The notes under the pieces were generated by a model. It saw only the letters and a program-made list of their open reading frames with translations, was not told the origin of the DNA and did no database searches. Of a stretch of 64,000 nt of DNA, positions 38,101-45,000 are shown in pieces. Source of the stretch: Metellina segmentata (taxonomy: Eukaryota > Arthropoda > Arachnida > Araneae > Tetragnathidae); contig OX375878.1 of assembly GCA_947359465.1 (NCBI GenBank), positions 78,288,416-78,352,415 of the forward strand. The letters run 5' to 3'. The translations under genes and the position numbers were made by a program. The number at the start of each line of letters is the position of its first letter. Positions within the stretch are counted from its first letter, which is position 1.

Positions 38101-38419
38101 TATTCTTTCAAGATAAAATAACGCTAAGTTGTTTCAATTGTAACATTTCATAACACAGCGCACTACCTAAAAAATAAAAGCAAACGAAATAAAGTAATTA
38201 TTCCCATTACCTATGATTGCCGACGAGTTTACAAGAATAAGCATTTGTAGAATTGAAACTTCTACATTTTTTGAGGGATTTAAAGGGGGGGGGGGAAATA
38301 GAGAATAAATACATTAGTTTGAACTGCAGTTAAAAGTTTTTCTCAGATAGATAAGTTTCGGTTTGTAAAGTGAAAAGAGCATCTAGACTTGACAGGTGGA
38401 GAAAAATAATATTTACCAT
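8111..38419 (-). CDS. COPB2: coatomer subunit beta' (beta'-COP), 22 coding exons
   Basis: The complete gene for beta'-COP, part of the COPI coat that returns cargo from Golgi to ER. The N-terminal propeller reads dilysine cargo tails and the solenoid pairs with alpha-COP. Exons in transcript order: 38419-38417, 36892-36755, 35294-35208, 33477-33351, 33036-32888, 32122-31976, 31690-31591, 31329-31187, 31094-30895, 30811-30612, 27923-27817, 24545-24402, 23482-23352, 22915-22708, 22401-22291, 18755-18541, 17044-16952, 16852-16675, 15452-15342, 14180-14073, 8315-8232, 8143-8111. The coding lengths total 2817 nt, exactly 938 residues plus stop (human about 906), and all GT-AG phases agree. Two WD40 propellers (about residues 1-600) precede an alpha-solenoid and an acidic tail. 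The extra length is in the C-terminal third. Only exon 1, which carries just the ATG, is uncertain. Confidence 0.97.
8232..8315 (-). CDS. COPB2: COPB2 exon 21
   Basis: 84 nt, residues 901-928, encoding an acidic stretch with [19 protein letters not shown], like the acidic tail of other beta'-COP proteins. Donor GTAAGTTCTTG. Confidence 0.88.
9700..11830 (-). pseudogene. hAT transposase remnant
   Basis: Decayed coding region of the enclosing hAT element. Recognisable stretches are 10889-11800 (central RNase H-like part, including [16 protein letters not shown]) and 9700-10014 (dimerisation domain and a charged tail). A 794-bp MITE separates them. There are several frameshifts and stops, and the N-terminal part, including any zinc finger, is not visible. 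Confidence 0.8.
10021..10814. mobile_element. MITE inserted in the hAT transposase
   Basis: The left end CAGGGTTGCCAA and the right end TTGGCAACTCTG are near-perfect inverted repeats. CTAATG occurs on both sides (10015-10020 and 10815-10820). Removing it rejoins the hAT dimerisation-domain reading, which confirms a later insertion. The ends resemble those near 49103 and 61941, so one widespread hAT-like MITE family is likely. The interior is AT-rich and non-coding. Confidence 0.75.
11846..12738. repeat. M-type repeat, copy 1
   Basis: It aligns by eye for about 0.88 kb with 20566-21880. Shared landmarks are CGATGATAACAGA at the left, GATACAGAGACGGAC, AAAATGGGTCTGTTGAGACC, and a final TTTCGAAATTGA. 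It ends in GAACCCTG, matching the CAGGGTT ends at 43835 and 21988. It sits where hAT N-terminal coding sequence would be expected, so it is probably a later insertion. Confidence 0.6.
13553..14042 (+). mobile_element. Helitron-like element next to COPB2 exon 20
   Basis: It starts TCTCTACTGTTATAAAAGG and ends CTAG, inserted between A and T, as Helitrons do (5' TC, 3' CTRR). The interior carries TTATCTTTGCGATCGTTAAA, a near-palindrome shared with other copies here. It is non-autonomous, 490 bp, with no Rep/helicase. Confidence 0.65.
14073..14180 (-). CDS. COPB2: COPB2 exon 20
   Basis: 108 nt, residues 865-900, phase 0, acidic and low in conservation ([17 protein letters not shown]). Donor GTGAGTATAATT. 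A Helitron-like element ends 30 bp beyond the donor inside the next intron. Confidence 0.75.
14181..15341 (-). other. COPB2 intron 19
   Basis: Intron with no recognisable gene or bounded repeat. It has a 20-bp A run near 14947 and is otherwise AT-rich. Confidence 0.5.
15342..15452 (-). CDS. COPB2: COPB2 exon 19
   Basis: 111 nt, residues 828-864, phase 0. It is bounded by a good acceptor (CTATCTAG) and donor (GTAAGAAAA). The residues ([18 protein letters not shown]) belong to the divergent C-terminal region, so the call rests on splice sites, frame and position. Confidence 0.8.
15453..16674 (-). other. COPB2 intron 18
   Basis: AT-rich intron with nothing recognisable. Confidence 0.5.
16675..16852 (-). 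CDS. COPB2: COPB2 exon 18
   Basis: 178 nt, to residue 827. Contains [20 protein letters not shown] and [12 protein letters not shown], conserved beta'-COP motifs. The rest of the exon is divergent. Confidence 0.95.
16952..17044 (-). CDS. COPB2: COPB2 exon 17
   Basis: 93 nt, to residue 767 plus two bases. Contains [19 protein letters not shown]. It is separated from exon 18 by only 99 nt. Confidence 0.95.
17045..18540 (-). other. COPB2 intron 16
   Basis: AT-rich intron. Two transposon-end-like motifs occur: TACAGGGTTCATAAAG near 17236 and AGGGTGATCCAAAGTC near 18051. The latter may be an end of the mariner remnant further right. A SINE-like sequence lies at about 18255-18400. Confidence 0.45.
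18255..18400 (-). repeat. SINE-like repeat, family 2, fragment
   Basis: On the minus strand it shares CTTTCTCTCTTCTGTG and ACTTTCCTTGTGTGTGTA with the repeats at 39680 and 48296. The far end is AAACCAATCAACCAACC. The tRNA-like head is not visible here. Confidence 0.5.
18541..18755 (-). CDS. COPB2: COPB2 exon 16
   Basis: 215 nt, residues 666-736 plus two bases. Solenoid segment with [20 protein letters not shown] and [12 protein letters not shown]. Donor GTAAGTGACG. Confidence 0.96.
18950..19990 (-). pseudogene. decayed mariner-family transposase
   Basis: Minus-strand fragments read [14 protein letters not shown], then [20 protein letters not shown] and [12 protein letters not shown], then [11 protein letters not shown], in mariner order. 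The first catalytic Asp is kept, but the second motif, usually HDNARPH, has lost its Asp. Several frames and stops are involved. Possible ends AGGGTGATCC near 18051 and GGAACCATCCT near 20310 would give a longer element with later insertions. Confidence 0.7.
20566..21992. repeat. M-type repeat, copy 2, with right-end inverted repeat
   Basis: A second copy of the 11846-12738 repeat, with a SINE inserted at 21007-21219. After the shared TTTCGAAATTGA it continues to an end whose reverse complement is CAGGGTTTGCATCC. The sequence behind this end (TAAAATGG, AAAACTCCTTATTTTTATGT) also matches the left end at 43835. The family is probably hAT-like, but no transposase motif was recognised. Confidence 0.6.
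21007..21219 (-). repeat. tRNA-derived SINE, family 1
   Basis: On the minus strand it has a tRNA-like head, with TAGTGGTTAAGGTG as a box A type sequence and GGTTCGAATTCGGGG as a box B type. Conserved blocks include AGTTAGGGGTAGTGATG. The target duplication GGTGACAAAG flanks it (20997-21006 and 21220-21229). It lies inside an M-type repeat whose other copy lacks the SINE, confirming insertion. Confidence 0.85.
22291..22401 (-). CDS. COPB2: COPB2 exon 15
   Basis: 111 nt, residues 629-665, with [20 protein letters not shown]. Donor GTATGTATTT. The next intron is 3.5 kb and transposon-filled. Confidence 0.96.
22708..22915 (-). CDS. COPB2: COPB2 exon 14
   Basis: 208 nt, to residue 628. Contains [20 protein letters not shown] and [13 protein letters not shown], the passage from propeller to solenoid. 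Confidence 0.97.
22916..23351 (-). other. COPB2 intron 13
   Basis: AT-rich intron with nothing recognisable. Confidence 0.5.
23352..23482 (-). CDS. COPB2: COPB2 exon 13
   Basis: 131 nt, residues 516-558 plus two bases. Contains [20 protein letters not shown] and [12 protein letters not shown]. Confidence 0.96.
23483..24401 (-). other. COPB2 intron 12 with GC-richer patch
   Basis: Mostly AT-rich. From about 24100 to 24320 base composition becomes balanced (GGACCGGCGGCGTAAATG and similar), which looks like a fragment of inserted DNA. I recognise no family or reading frame. Confidence 0.4.
24402..24545 (-). CDS. COPB2: COPB2 exon 12
   Basis: 144 nt, residues 468-515, with [21 protein letters not shown] variable middle is followed by EDGIDESFD. 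Phase 0. Confidence 0.95.
24682..25072 (+). mobile_element. Helitron-like element, 5' truncated
   Basis: It ends GGCCTGCTAG followed by T, like the element at 13553. It contains two diverged copies of the near-palindrome (TATCTTTGCGAACGTTAAAG near 24735 and TATCTTCACGATCGTTAAAG near 24928), so the internal unit is duplicated. The usual TCTCTACT start is missing. Confidence 0.55.
25080..26086 (-). pseudogene. Tc1-type transposon remnant, minus strand
   Basis: The minus-strand 5' end CACTGAGCGGGCACTTTATT followed by ATGACCACC is a typical Tc1-like terminal repeat. Downstream on the same strand are [20 protein letters not shown], then [18 protein letters not shown] and [18 protein letters not shown]. 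Both the NDES and QQDN catalytic motifs survive, but stops and frameshifts interrupt the frame. The 3' end is missing next to the Helitron-like end at 25072. Confidence 0.75.
26340..27690 (+). pseudogene. Tc1-family DD34E transposon remnant
   Basis: The N-terminal HTH region includes [20 protein letters not shown] (from about 26560). The catalytic region has [35 protein letters not shown] and [14 protein letters not shown]. Thirty-four residues separate the second Asp from the Glu, so this is DD34E. The C-terminal half from 27183 to the stop near 27540 is open; earlier parts are split among frames, with at least one TGA near 27104. A possible right end ACAAACAGCAGTAT lies near 27680; I found no matching left end. 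Confidence 0.8.
27727..27817 (-). repeat. 32-bp tandem repeat containing the exon 11 splice donor
   Basis: Unit starts 27727, 27759 and 27791 (the last copy partial). Each holds ACTTAC, which on the minus strand is GTAAGT. The real COPB2 exon 11 donor is in the copy touching the exon (27816-27811); decoys lie 32 and 64 bp into the intron. The two nearest copies are identical. Confidence 0.9.
27817..27923 (-). CDS. COPB2: COPB2 exon 11
   Basis: 107 nt, residues 432-467, with [10 protein letters not shown] and RRIEIQPKH. Its 5' splice site (GTAAGTAT) lies in the last copy of a 32-bp tandem repeat, and a 21-bp tandem repeat sits just beyond its acceptor. See the separate repeat entries. Confidence 0.95.
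27951..28012. repeat. 21-bp tandem repeat upstream of COPB2 exon 11
   Basis: Three nearly identical copies of CATATTAAAGAGAATCTAAG plus A, starting at 27951, 27972 and 27993. They sit in intron 10 only 28 bp from the exon 11 acceptor, near the expected branch point. Confidence 0.9.
28013..28886 (-). other. COPB2 intron 10, right of the tandem repeat
   Basis: AT-rich, no gene. A short local duplication of CTGAAGAGTGACTTGA occurs near 28824 and 28857. Confidence 0.45.
28901..29115 (+). repeat. tRNA-derived SINE, family 1, with 14-bp target duplication
   Basis: The head shows TAGTGGTTAAGG (box A type) and GGTTCGAATCC (perfect box B). A 3' AT-rich tail follows. The exact duplication ATATTAGAGAGGAG flanks it (28887-28900 and 29116-29129), the mark of a fairly recent insertion. 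It matches the minus-strand copy at 21007-21219. Confidence 0.92.
29130..30611 (-). other. COPB2 intron 10, left part
   Basis: AT-rich, with no recognisable gene or bounded repeat. The region near 29500-29800 is less AT-rich but shows no motif I can name. Confidence 0.4.
30612..30811 (-). CDS. COPB2: COPB2 exon 10
   Basis: 200 nt, to residue 431. Contains [20 protein letters not shown] and [19 protein letters not shown]. Acceptor TTTTCAG, donor GTAAGAA. Confidence 0.97.
30895..31094 (-). CDS. COPB2: COPB2 exon 9
   Basis: 200 nt, residues 299-364 plus two bases of an Arg codon. Contains [20 protein letters not shown] and the strongly conserved [13 protein letters not shown]. It begins the second propeller. 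Confidence 0.97.
31187..31329 (-). CDS. COPB2: COPB2 exon 8
   Basis: 143 nt, to residue 298. Contains [18 protein letters not shown] and FDEGSIIIK, closing the first propeller. Donor GTAAGG. Confidence 0.96.
31591..31690 (-). CDS. COPB2: COPB2 exon 7
   Basis: 100 nt, residues 218-250 plus one base. Contains [16 protein letters not shown]. Donor GTAATTT. Confidence 0.96.
31976..32122 (-). CDS. COPB2: COPB2 exon 6
   Basis: 147 nt, residues 169-217. WD40 blade with [18 protein letters not shown]; phase 0 at both ends. Confidence 0.96.
32123..32887 (-). other. COPB2 intron 5
   Basis: AT-rich intron containing a 9-G run at about 32760. Nothing else is recognisable. Confidence 0.5.
32888..33036 (-). 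CDS. COPB2: COPB2 exon 5
   Basis: 149 nt, to residue 168. It contains [20 protein letters not shown] and [18 protein letters not shown], almost identical to animal beta'-COP. Donor GTATGTA. Confidence 0.97.
33351..33477 (-). CDS. COPB2: COPB2 exon 4
   Basis: 127 nt, residues 77-118 plus one base of the next codon. WD40 blade with [20 protein letters not shown]. Confidence 0.95.
33723..34593 (+). mobile_element. Helitron-like element in COPB2 intron 3
   Basis: It starts TCTCTCTATTAAAAAAAAG. Near the 3' end it carries small inverted motifs (TTTGCGAAGCAAAC, GGGATTGTGTAGCAATCCCC) and ends GGAGCCCCCAAG before T, one change from the CTAG end of the related element at 53666-55194. It is about 0.87 kb and non-coding. 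Confidence 0.6.
34594..35207 (-). other. COPB2 intron 3, left part
   Basis: AT-rich, nothing recognisable between the Helitron-like element and exon 3. Confidence 0.4.
35208..35294 (-). CDS. COPB2: COPB2 exon 3
   Basis: 87 nt, residues 48-76, with [20 protein letters not shown]. Donor GTAAGTA, acceptor TTTTTAG. Confidence 0.95.
35480..35580 (-). repeat. tRNA-like SINE head, minus strand
   Basis: The minus strand reads TTAGCTGAATGG (box A type) and, 30-40 nt later, GGCTTTGAATCCC (near box B). Spacing fits a tRNA-derived promoter. The body is not like the other SINE families here and no tRNA cloverleaf is evident, so this is a SINE or tRNA-like pseudogene. Confidence 0.5.
35718..36410 (-). 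mobile_element. Helitron-like element in COPB2 intron 2
   Basis: On the minus strand it starts TCTCTACTATTATAAAAGG and may end CTAG before T at 35718. Internal sequence matches the copies at 42700 and 60395 (AAATTTTCTGCAGATTTCAA, a degenerate AACGATC motif). The 3' end is the less certain boundary. Confidence 0.55.
36755..36892 (-). CDS. COPB2: COPB2 exon 2
   Basis: 138 nt, residues 2-47, phase 0 on both sides. It holds the first WD40 blade, including [20 protein letters not shown] and GNVHIWNYE. The donor is GTATTT. Confidence 0.95.
36893..38416 (-). other. COPB2 intron 1
   Basis: Holds a TA microsatellite at about 37015-37036, a 9-10 G run near 38286 and an alternative ATG|GT site at 37666. 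No other gene is visible. Confidence 0.45.
38417..38419 (-). CDS. COPB2: COPB2 exon 1 coding part (start codon only)
   Basis: Exon 2 begins with the second codon of beta'-COP (PLKLDVKRQ), so the ATG must end an upstream exon. ATG at 38419-38417 is followed directly by a donor GTAAAT, in a good AAAAATGG context, and lies nearest the divergent UBXN1 gene. ATG|GTAAAT at 37666 is an alternative. The 5' UTR runs upstream to an unknown start. Confidence 0.5.
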
Positions 38420-39002
38420 TTTTAATCACTAGAAAACAAGAGCAAACAAAACTTTAAATTCTTTCAATTGTCAAGGACAACCAAAATATGATCGCGATGA
38501 ATTTCACTTTCAACTTAATTCAATCAATCTTTACGTGGATGTATAAAAACATACACCAACACGACACGATAATGTTGTCATACGTAATCGGCAAATAAGT
38601 TGAGTTGTTTTAAACCTGCAAGATTAATCCAAATCCAATTTCACCCCCCCCCTCCACATGTGGAAATCTAATAATTAAACAATACAGAATAATAACATGT
38701 ACTGAAATCCATACATGTTATTATTTCGAACATAAATTATTATTATATTTGTTTCATTCAACCAATTTTGAAATGATCTATTATATGCTAATGAAAATTT
38801 GCTCTGTACAAAATAAACCTTGGTCTGTACCCATCTCGATGTCAGAGGATATAACGGGAACATTTTAGGACTTTCGTTAGTGCCGGAGCATGACAGAGGA
38901 AACAAGCGTTTTATGGATTGTTTATTACTTGATTTTGTATTGCATTTTATTTCCAAAATCTTCAAAAGTTTATTGCCGGTGAATAAAAAGTTTTCCCTGA
39001 AG
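38420..39002. promoter_or_regulatory. shared upstream region of COPB2 and UBXN1
   Basis: The two start codons face away from each other across about 583 bp, so both promoters and both 5' UTRs must fit here or in upstream non-coding exons. Sequence near 38820-38950 is less AT-rich. An 8-9 C run lies near 38643. I cannot place TATA boxes or transcription starts. Confidence 0.55.
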
Positions 39003-39052
39003 ATGTCTGATTTGAGCTTGTTGATGGATATGGGATTTTCCCATTCAAAAGC
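39003..39052 (+). CDS. UBXN1: UBXN1 exon 1
   Basis: 50 nt, residues 1-16 plus two bases, MSDLSLLMDMGFSHSK. Donor GTGAGTAA. Confidence 0.92.
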
Positions 39053-42000
39053 GTGAGTAAATTTTTAAAAGGAATCAACTGTGAACTTGAAACTTAAAAG
39101 ATTTAATAATATTGAATTCGTTTTGAATTTCAGAAGAAATAAGTTGTTTCACTTGTTTTCTACTTGTATGTTAAAATATTTTCTAATAAGGAATTTGAAA
39201 TAATATGCCGGCGGTTACTGAGTTTCTTTCCTGGGATGAATATGTTCTTAACGAATACTATGTGTTCGTAATTTTATATCACAATGTAAAACTAATACAC
39301 GGTGTTGGTAATTTTCTTTAAGATCAGATATATTGCATTGTGTCGAAGTTTGAAATGGCAGAAGAATGAAATTTAATGGTGGCGAATATATTTTGTTATT
39401 GTTCTTGATATAGATTACTTGATAGACTATTCAATCTTCTAAAAATATATGTAGAAAAAATTGCACTACTTGTTATAAAATGTGAATACTTTGTTTTTTC
39501 AAATTTTAATTTTCCTTTTTATTTCAGTGAGATAGCCTTGAATGTGACTGGCAATAAAGGAGTTGAACCTGCTATGGAATGGTAGTTATTTACTTTCTTA
39601 TTACATTCATATCATTCCTTACAACCATTTCATTTTCAGCAATAACCTTTTTCTAAAAACCTAGATCCTAGTGTAATGGGGGGTGCGTTGTGGCCTAGTG
39701 GGTTTGCCCACTGTGTTAGCAGGTTCGATCCCTATTGGGTGCATTCCTCCCTGGGTGTATTTCTCTCTTCTGTGTCAGTACCTAAAGCTTTAATTGTGTG
39801 TGTATCACTTGATATTCTTTGTATGTCTAGTTTCTGGCGCAGCATAGCCAAATATGCCCTTGTGCCTTAGAACCTCAAAACCAAACAACCTTGTTCTTGA
39901 TATAGGAAAATGACTGGAACAAATCAAAACTTCTGAATATATTCTTATAAGGAGCTTGTTTTCATTAATTTTTAAATCTTGATGAATTGACTGAAAATAT
40001 TTATACAGGATTGAGTTTCTTTAACTCTTATTTTTGATATATTGATTTCATTAAGTGTGCAAACTGACTTTTTTGTGACTTTAAGTAGCGAGTTATGGCA
40101 GGTTAAGGCAACCCATAGGTTACGATTATTATTATTGGTTTTTATGGCAACCTGAAAATTTAAAATGTCCACATTTGTGTTTTTAAAGCTTATTGCTTTC
40201 ATTGTATAAAAAAAAATGTTTGAAATAATTATTTTCTTGGCGACATTTTAAGTGCTCCAAAAATACGAAACGAGGCTGTTGCCTCTGAGCAGAACGTAGA
40301 CTGTAGCTGTACTAAATAGTCTTGAATTTCACAAGAAATTAATGGGAATATATATTAAATATTATCATGAGAGCAATGGTACATATAAAGATGCCATGTA
40401 AAGGAAGATAAATTGACAATAGAGTTGGAAACAGTTAACATTTACAATTTTAATAATGTTTCTGCTTATCTACACATATTGAACCAACTATGGCTAACGT
40501 AAAAACTTCCTAATGTGTTAATATTTGGAATCTGCCCTTTAAATTCAAATATTATATAGAATTGCATTTGTTAAAAAATTTCACTTTGATGCTTTATGAA
40601 GAAAATCAAAAATATGTTGATACATTTTGTCGTTTATATTTTAGGCTTCTTGCTCATTCTGATGCCAATGAACCTGTCCCTGAAAATCAATCCAATCAAG
40701 GAACTGGTAAGAATTTAAAGAATAATATGCAATCAATTTTTAATGATTCTGATTTTACGAAAAAAGAACCTAACAATCCCAGTCAAGGTTTTGGTGGAGT
40801 GGTAGCATCCGCAACGTTAGGCCGCCAAAGCGATTGTTTACGCCAAATCAAGATGGCGGCCGATGTAAGCAATTCCAAGATGGCCGCCATATACAACGTG
40901 AACCTTTGCATACAGTGCATAAATAATAATAATAATTTGTTTAAAAATTAAGAAAAAAGCAATATAAATTTCACTTGAAAATTTTCTAATATTTCAGTCT
41001 GGTTTTCTCCGAACATGTACGCAATTTTGCGTCAATTTCATCCTAGTTTTGTCACTTAAAAAAAATAATATTAAATAAAAATAATAAAAAAATTATAATT
41101 AAAAAAAAATAATAATAATAATAATAATAAAAAACGTGATTTTTTTTTTAAACGTCCGGATTTTCATCAATTTTGAATTAGAAACTTTGCAATGCATAGA
41201 AAATTCAAAACAAGAAATCTTTTTTTAATAAGGTAGTTCTTTTCTGTGATCATAATCCACACAAAGGTTTTTGATGAGAAACCAATAATCTAAAAATTCT
41301 TCTGCTATCCTAAAGTGTGAAAAAATATTTTTTCACAATTTTTCTAGCAATAAGCATTATGTGAGCAACTCAATGGGGATATTCCAGGTTATAGAGCCAT
41401 ATATGGAAAAGCAAGACAAATATTTTTATTGTAACGACTTTACAAGAGGAAATTGTTTTTTAGAGAAGTCGAAGCGTATTGCGCTTAAGGTTTCAATGCG
41501 TTTAAACCAGTATACCGGGAAAAATTTGTTTGTAGATAAGTCACAGCGTATAACGCGCGATCCCCGCCTGCCGGCTACCTCGCCGCCCCTCCGGGGCCGA
41601 CGAGGACCTTTCACCGTTGGCTTCCATGCGTATAAGTCACCGTATTGGGTGCCCACCCAAGCATAGTCCAGTGTTTGTAATATAACCAAAAGCTAAACAA
41701 AAATCAAACTTACCCTCATAGCCGGGTCCTTGAAGTTCTGACAATGGTTAACAGTCATATGCTCGAATCGATAACCCTTGAACTCTTTGTCCTTCGGGTA
41801 TTGATACCAGCATATGACTTCCAATAGTCAGAAATTTTTGTAGTTCCTTGCAAAATTCAGCTCTGAATTACCTCAGCCAAAACTTTCTGGTTCTTATTTT
41901 TCACCTCAACCATAAAACATTTATCCATCCCTCGTTCAAGTCCTCCAAACACCCATTTACCCTCCAATTTCTTACTCCTGTTATACTTTCTTTTGCCAAA

Positions 42001-45000
42001 TTTTTGTCCTATCTTTCTACATTTCCACTCCTACCTATCACCAGCATCCTTTCTCAATGTTAAAATCATATCATTCTCACATGAAAGACATTTCACCTTC
42101 TTCCCAATCAAGCTACTACATGTTTGCAAAAAAAAAAAAAAAAAAAACATTTTCTAACGTTCAATAACACTATCCACTGCTATATCAAATCAACTAAGGG
42201 GAAATGAGCAACCAAAAGTGGAAAAAAATTCTAAATTCCAATCTGCAATTTCAAAAATCAAATTTAATCCAAATTTTTTTTCGAAATTTTAATTGAAATT
42301 TAAATAAAGTGACAAATTTAAAAAATTGTAACTTACAATCTGCTTTCCAAACTTATCCTAAAAATTTTGAAAATTAATAAAACAAGTCGATTTTATAAAT
42401 CAAGAGCAAAATTCATATGCACCCAACAATTTCAAAGACTGTCTAAATTTTAATTCCGTTCTACATTAAAAATAAAAGTGGAAAAGCGTATTTTCTTCCT
42501 TAACCAATCATGAGACCCGTTTATTATCGTCAGGAGAAAATATCTAGGGTTGCCTTAAAACTAAGAAAAACGCGAAAACGGGAAGGTTACCACAATTGGC
42601 AATACATCACTCGAAAGTTGTAACGTATCGGATGCTACATACCATCCAAGGTTTTTAATTTTTTGCTTTCCTTTGCTAAAATAGAATAGGGCTGGAAATG
42701 TAATCTGTTTTTATTTTAACGCGAAGGGCAGAAAATGCAATCTGTTTATTTTTGGAAAACTATAGTTCATGTGACGTCATAATCTCTTGCGAAAATATAA
42801 AAAGAAAAGCAAATGTAAAAGAAGTCTATCTGGTGTAAGTTTTCTGCAGATTTCAAATGCGTAAAAAAATTTATTCTATCTTTAACGATCGTTGAGATAG
42901 AAAAAAAACACTGAGGAACGCCAGTGATATCTTAAGTAATATCTTTTGTTTCACTAGAATCTGTTTCACAGGAAATCAAAATGAATGAATCTCAAAACAA
43001 ACGAAGGTCATTTGAATGTGTTCTCTCCCATTCCAGAGATGGGAGATGAAAAAAACTGGGCATGGTTCTAAAGGCTGATGTCAAGGTGATATGAGGGCGA
43101 AAAGTCTAAATTCTTTTCCTTCATTCCGTGAAAGAAGGAAGAATGGTGAAAAAAACTATTACATTCATTTCAAAATGTTCTTGATTGAATTTTAAAGTTT
43201 GCCTCGACCCTAAAATTGCAAAAAAATTGGAGTACATGTGTGCCAAATTTTTACTACTGTAAGTGCCATAGATTCGTCAGGACTTTTGAGTCCAAGAAAA
43301 CAAACACTTCCTTTTATAATATTAGAGATAGCAATGCAAACCCTCAGTATATAATAAAATATCAACCCAAAGTTTTAATTTGGAACAGTTGCAAATTATT
43401 GGGTTTGCATTCTCAGTTTTCCTTTAATCATACACTCAATTTATATCATTTTCTCTTTATTGTTAGGTAAACAGATAAAATAATTATAATAATTGTGATG
43501 GCCCGTGCTAGAGATTTGCATCAACCCCTACATTGATTGTGTCTAGGTAAAATGTATGTAGGCATTATTTGGGAATCGGCTAAAACAAGCCAAGGTCTGT
43601 TAGGTGAAAAATGTCTGGAAATACTTTCTGGATGTCTCGCCACTGAAATGAATTTCATCTGGCATATGAGAAGCTTGCCCCTTTTCTTGCAACAGTCCCT
43701 CAGCCCAATCCACTCACTGTCTCCTACCTTTGTTGGAGCAAGGCAGAGGACCCTTTTCACCTCCACTCATCAATTTAGTGGAAACACTCAAGTTATGCTC
43801 GGATATAAAAATGAAACTGACACAGTTCATTAACAGGGTTCGCACGTTCCTTAAACTCTAAAATGGACTTTCATTTCTAAGCAATCTTAAAACTCCTTAT
43901 TTTTATGTGTTACTCCTTAAAAACTTCTTATATCAAAGATGCGATTCTTTCAACTTTTGTAAATATTTCCGACTTTTCTTAAATTTTCAAAAAAATTACT
44001 GATTTTTATCATTAAAAAAAAATTCTGACTTTTGCCCTTTTGGGTTTTTTTGTAAACGTAAAATGTGCCACCCACACAAGACATATCTTGCCAACATTGC
44101 ACTCCTAAATTTTGCTAAGCTCATTAGTCCTGCAAATTCTTCTCTGAAAAGAATTCTTTATGAGAAGCTTATTAGTTTTATAGCAAACCTGGAGAACTTG
44201 GATTTTGAACTAGTTAGCTTATGTTGTTGCTGCGAATGTCGTAGGTAAAAAAAACCCTACGTTTTCCTAAGAAAGCAGAGTTATTATCTAGCGACCTTGA
44301 TACGTCATGATGTGACAGAAAAGGTACAAATGAAATACTTTAAGTTGATCAGCTTTTAATAGGCAATTTTTCTTTCTATTAGAAAACAAGATGCTAGGTT
44401 GTTTAACCGATAAGATTATTTTGTCTTTTAAGGCAACCTCAGCAAGCAGAAAGTTTAAATTTTCATTTTGAATATCCTAGAAAGTTCTTTAAAAATCCAT
44501 TAGCATATGTTGGTATACTTCTTTCTTTGGTGAATTTAGAAGTGCGCTAAAGCGATGGCCACCGCTTTATACATAGACTGCAGCTAATTTTTGAACGGGA
44601 AATTTTCGAAATGCTTCTTTTTAGGGCAATATTTATGATTGTTTTAACAAGTTATATTATTTCTTGGATAATGAGTTAATAATTTTAAGTTTTATTTGAC
44701 TTAAATAGAAAATAAGAATATTTAGGGGGAAATATAAGCTGACGGATATTGCTTAGAGATTTTGAAAAAAGGTATTTTATATTCGAAAATAGGTTGCAAA
44801 TTTAAACTGAACTAAGTTATATTTTATTTAAAACAGGAGTACAGCTTCAGTCTACAGTTATATCGGTAGCAACAGCATTGACGTTTTTTTTTGGTGCACT
44901 TCCTAAATCAAAGTTGATTATTACAAATTCTTGAATTTTTTTAGTCAAAGCGATAGTTTACTTATTAAATAATCAAAATTTTACCGCATTTAATTTATTT

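Noticed and set aside
38820..39002. Longer N terminus for UBXN1
   Set aside because: The frame is open upstream, including ATG 38912, but family homology starts at 39003 and the extension looks like random translation.
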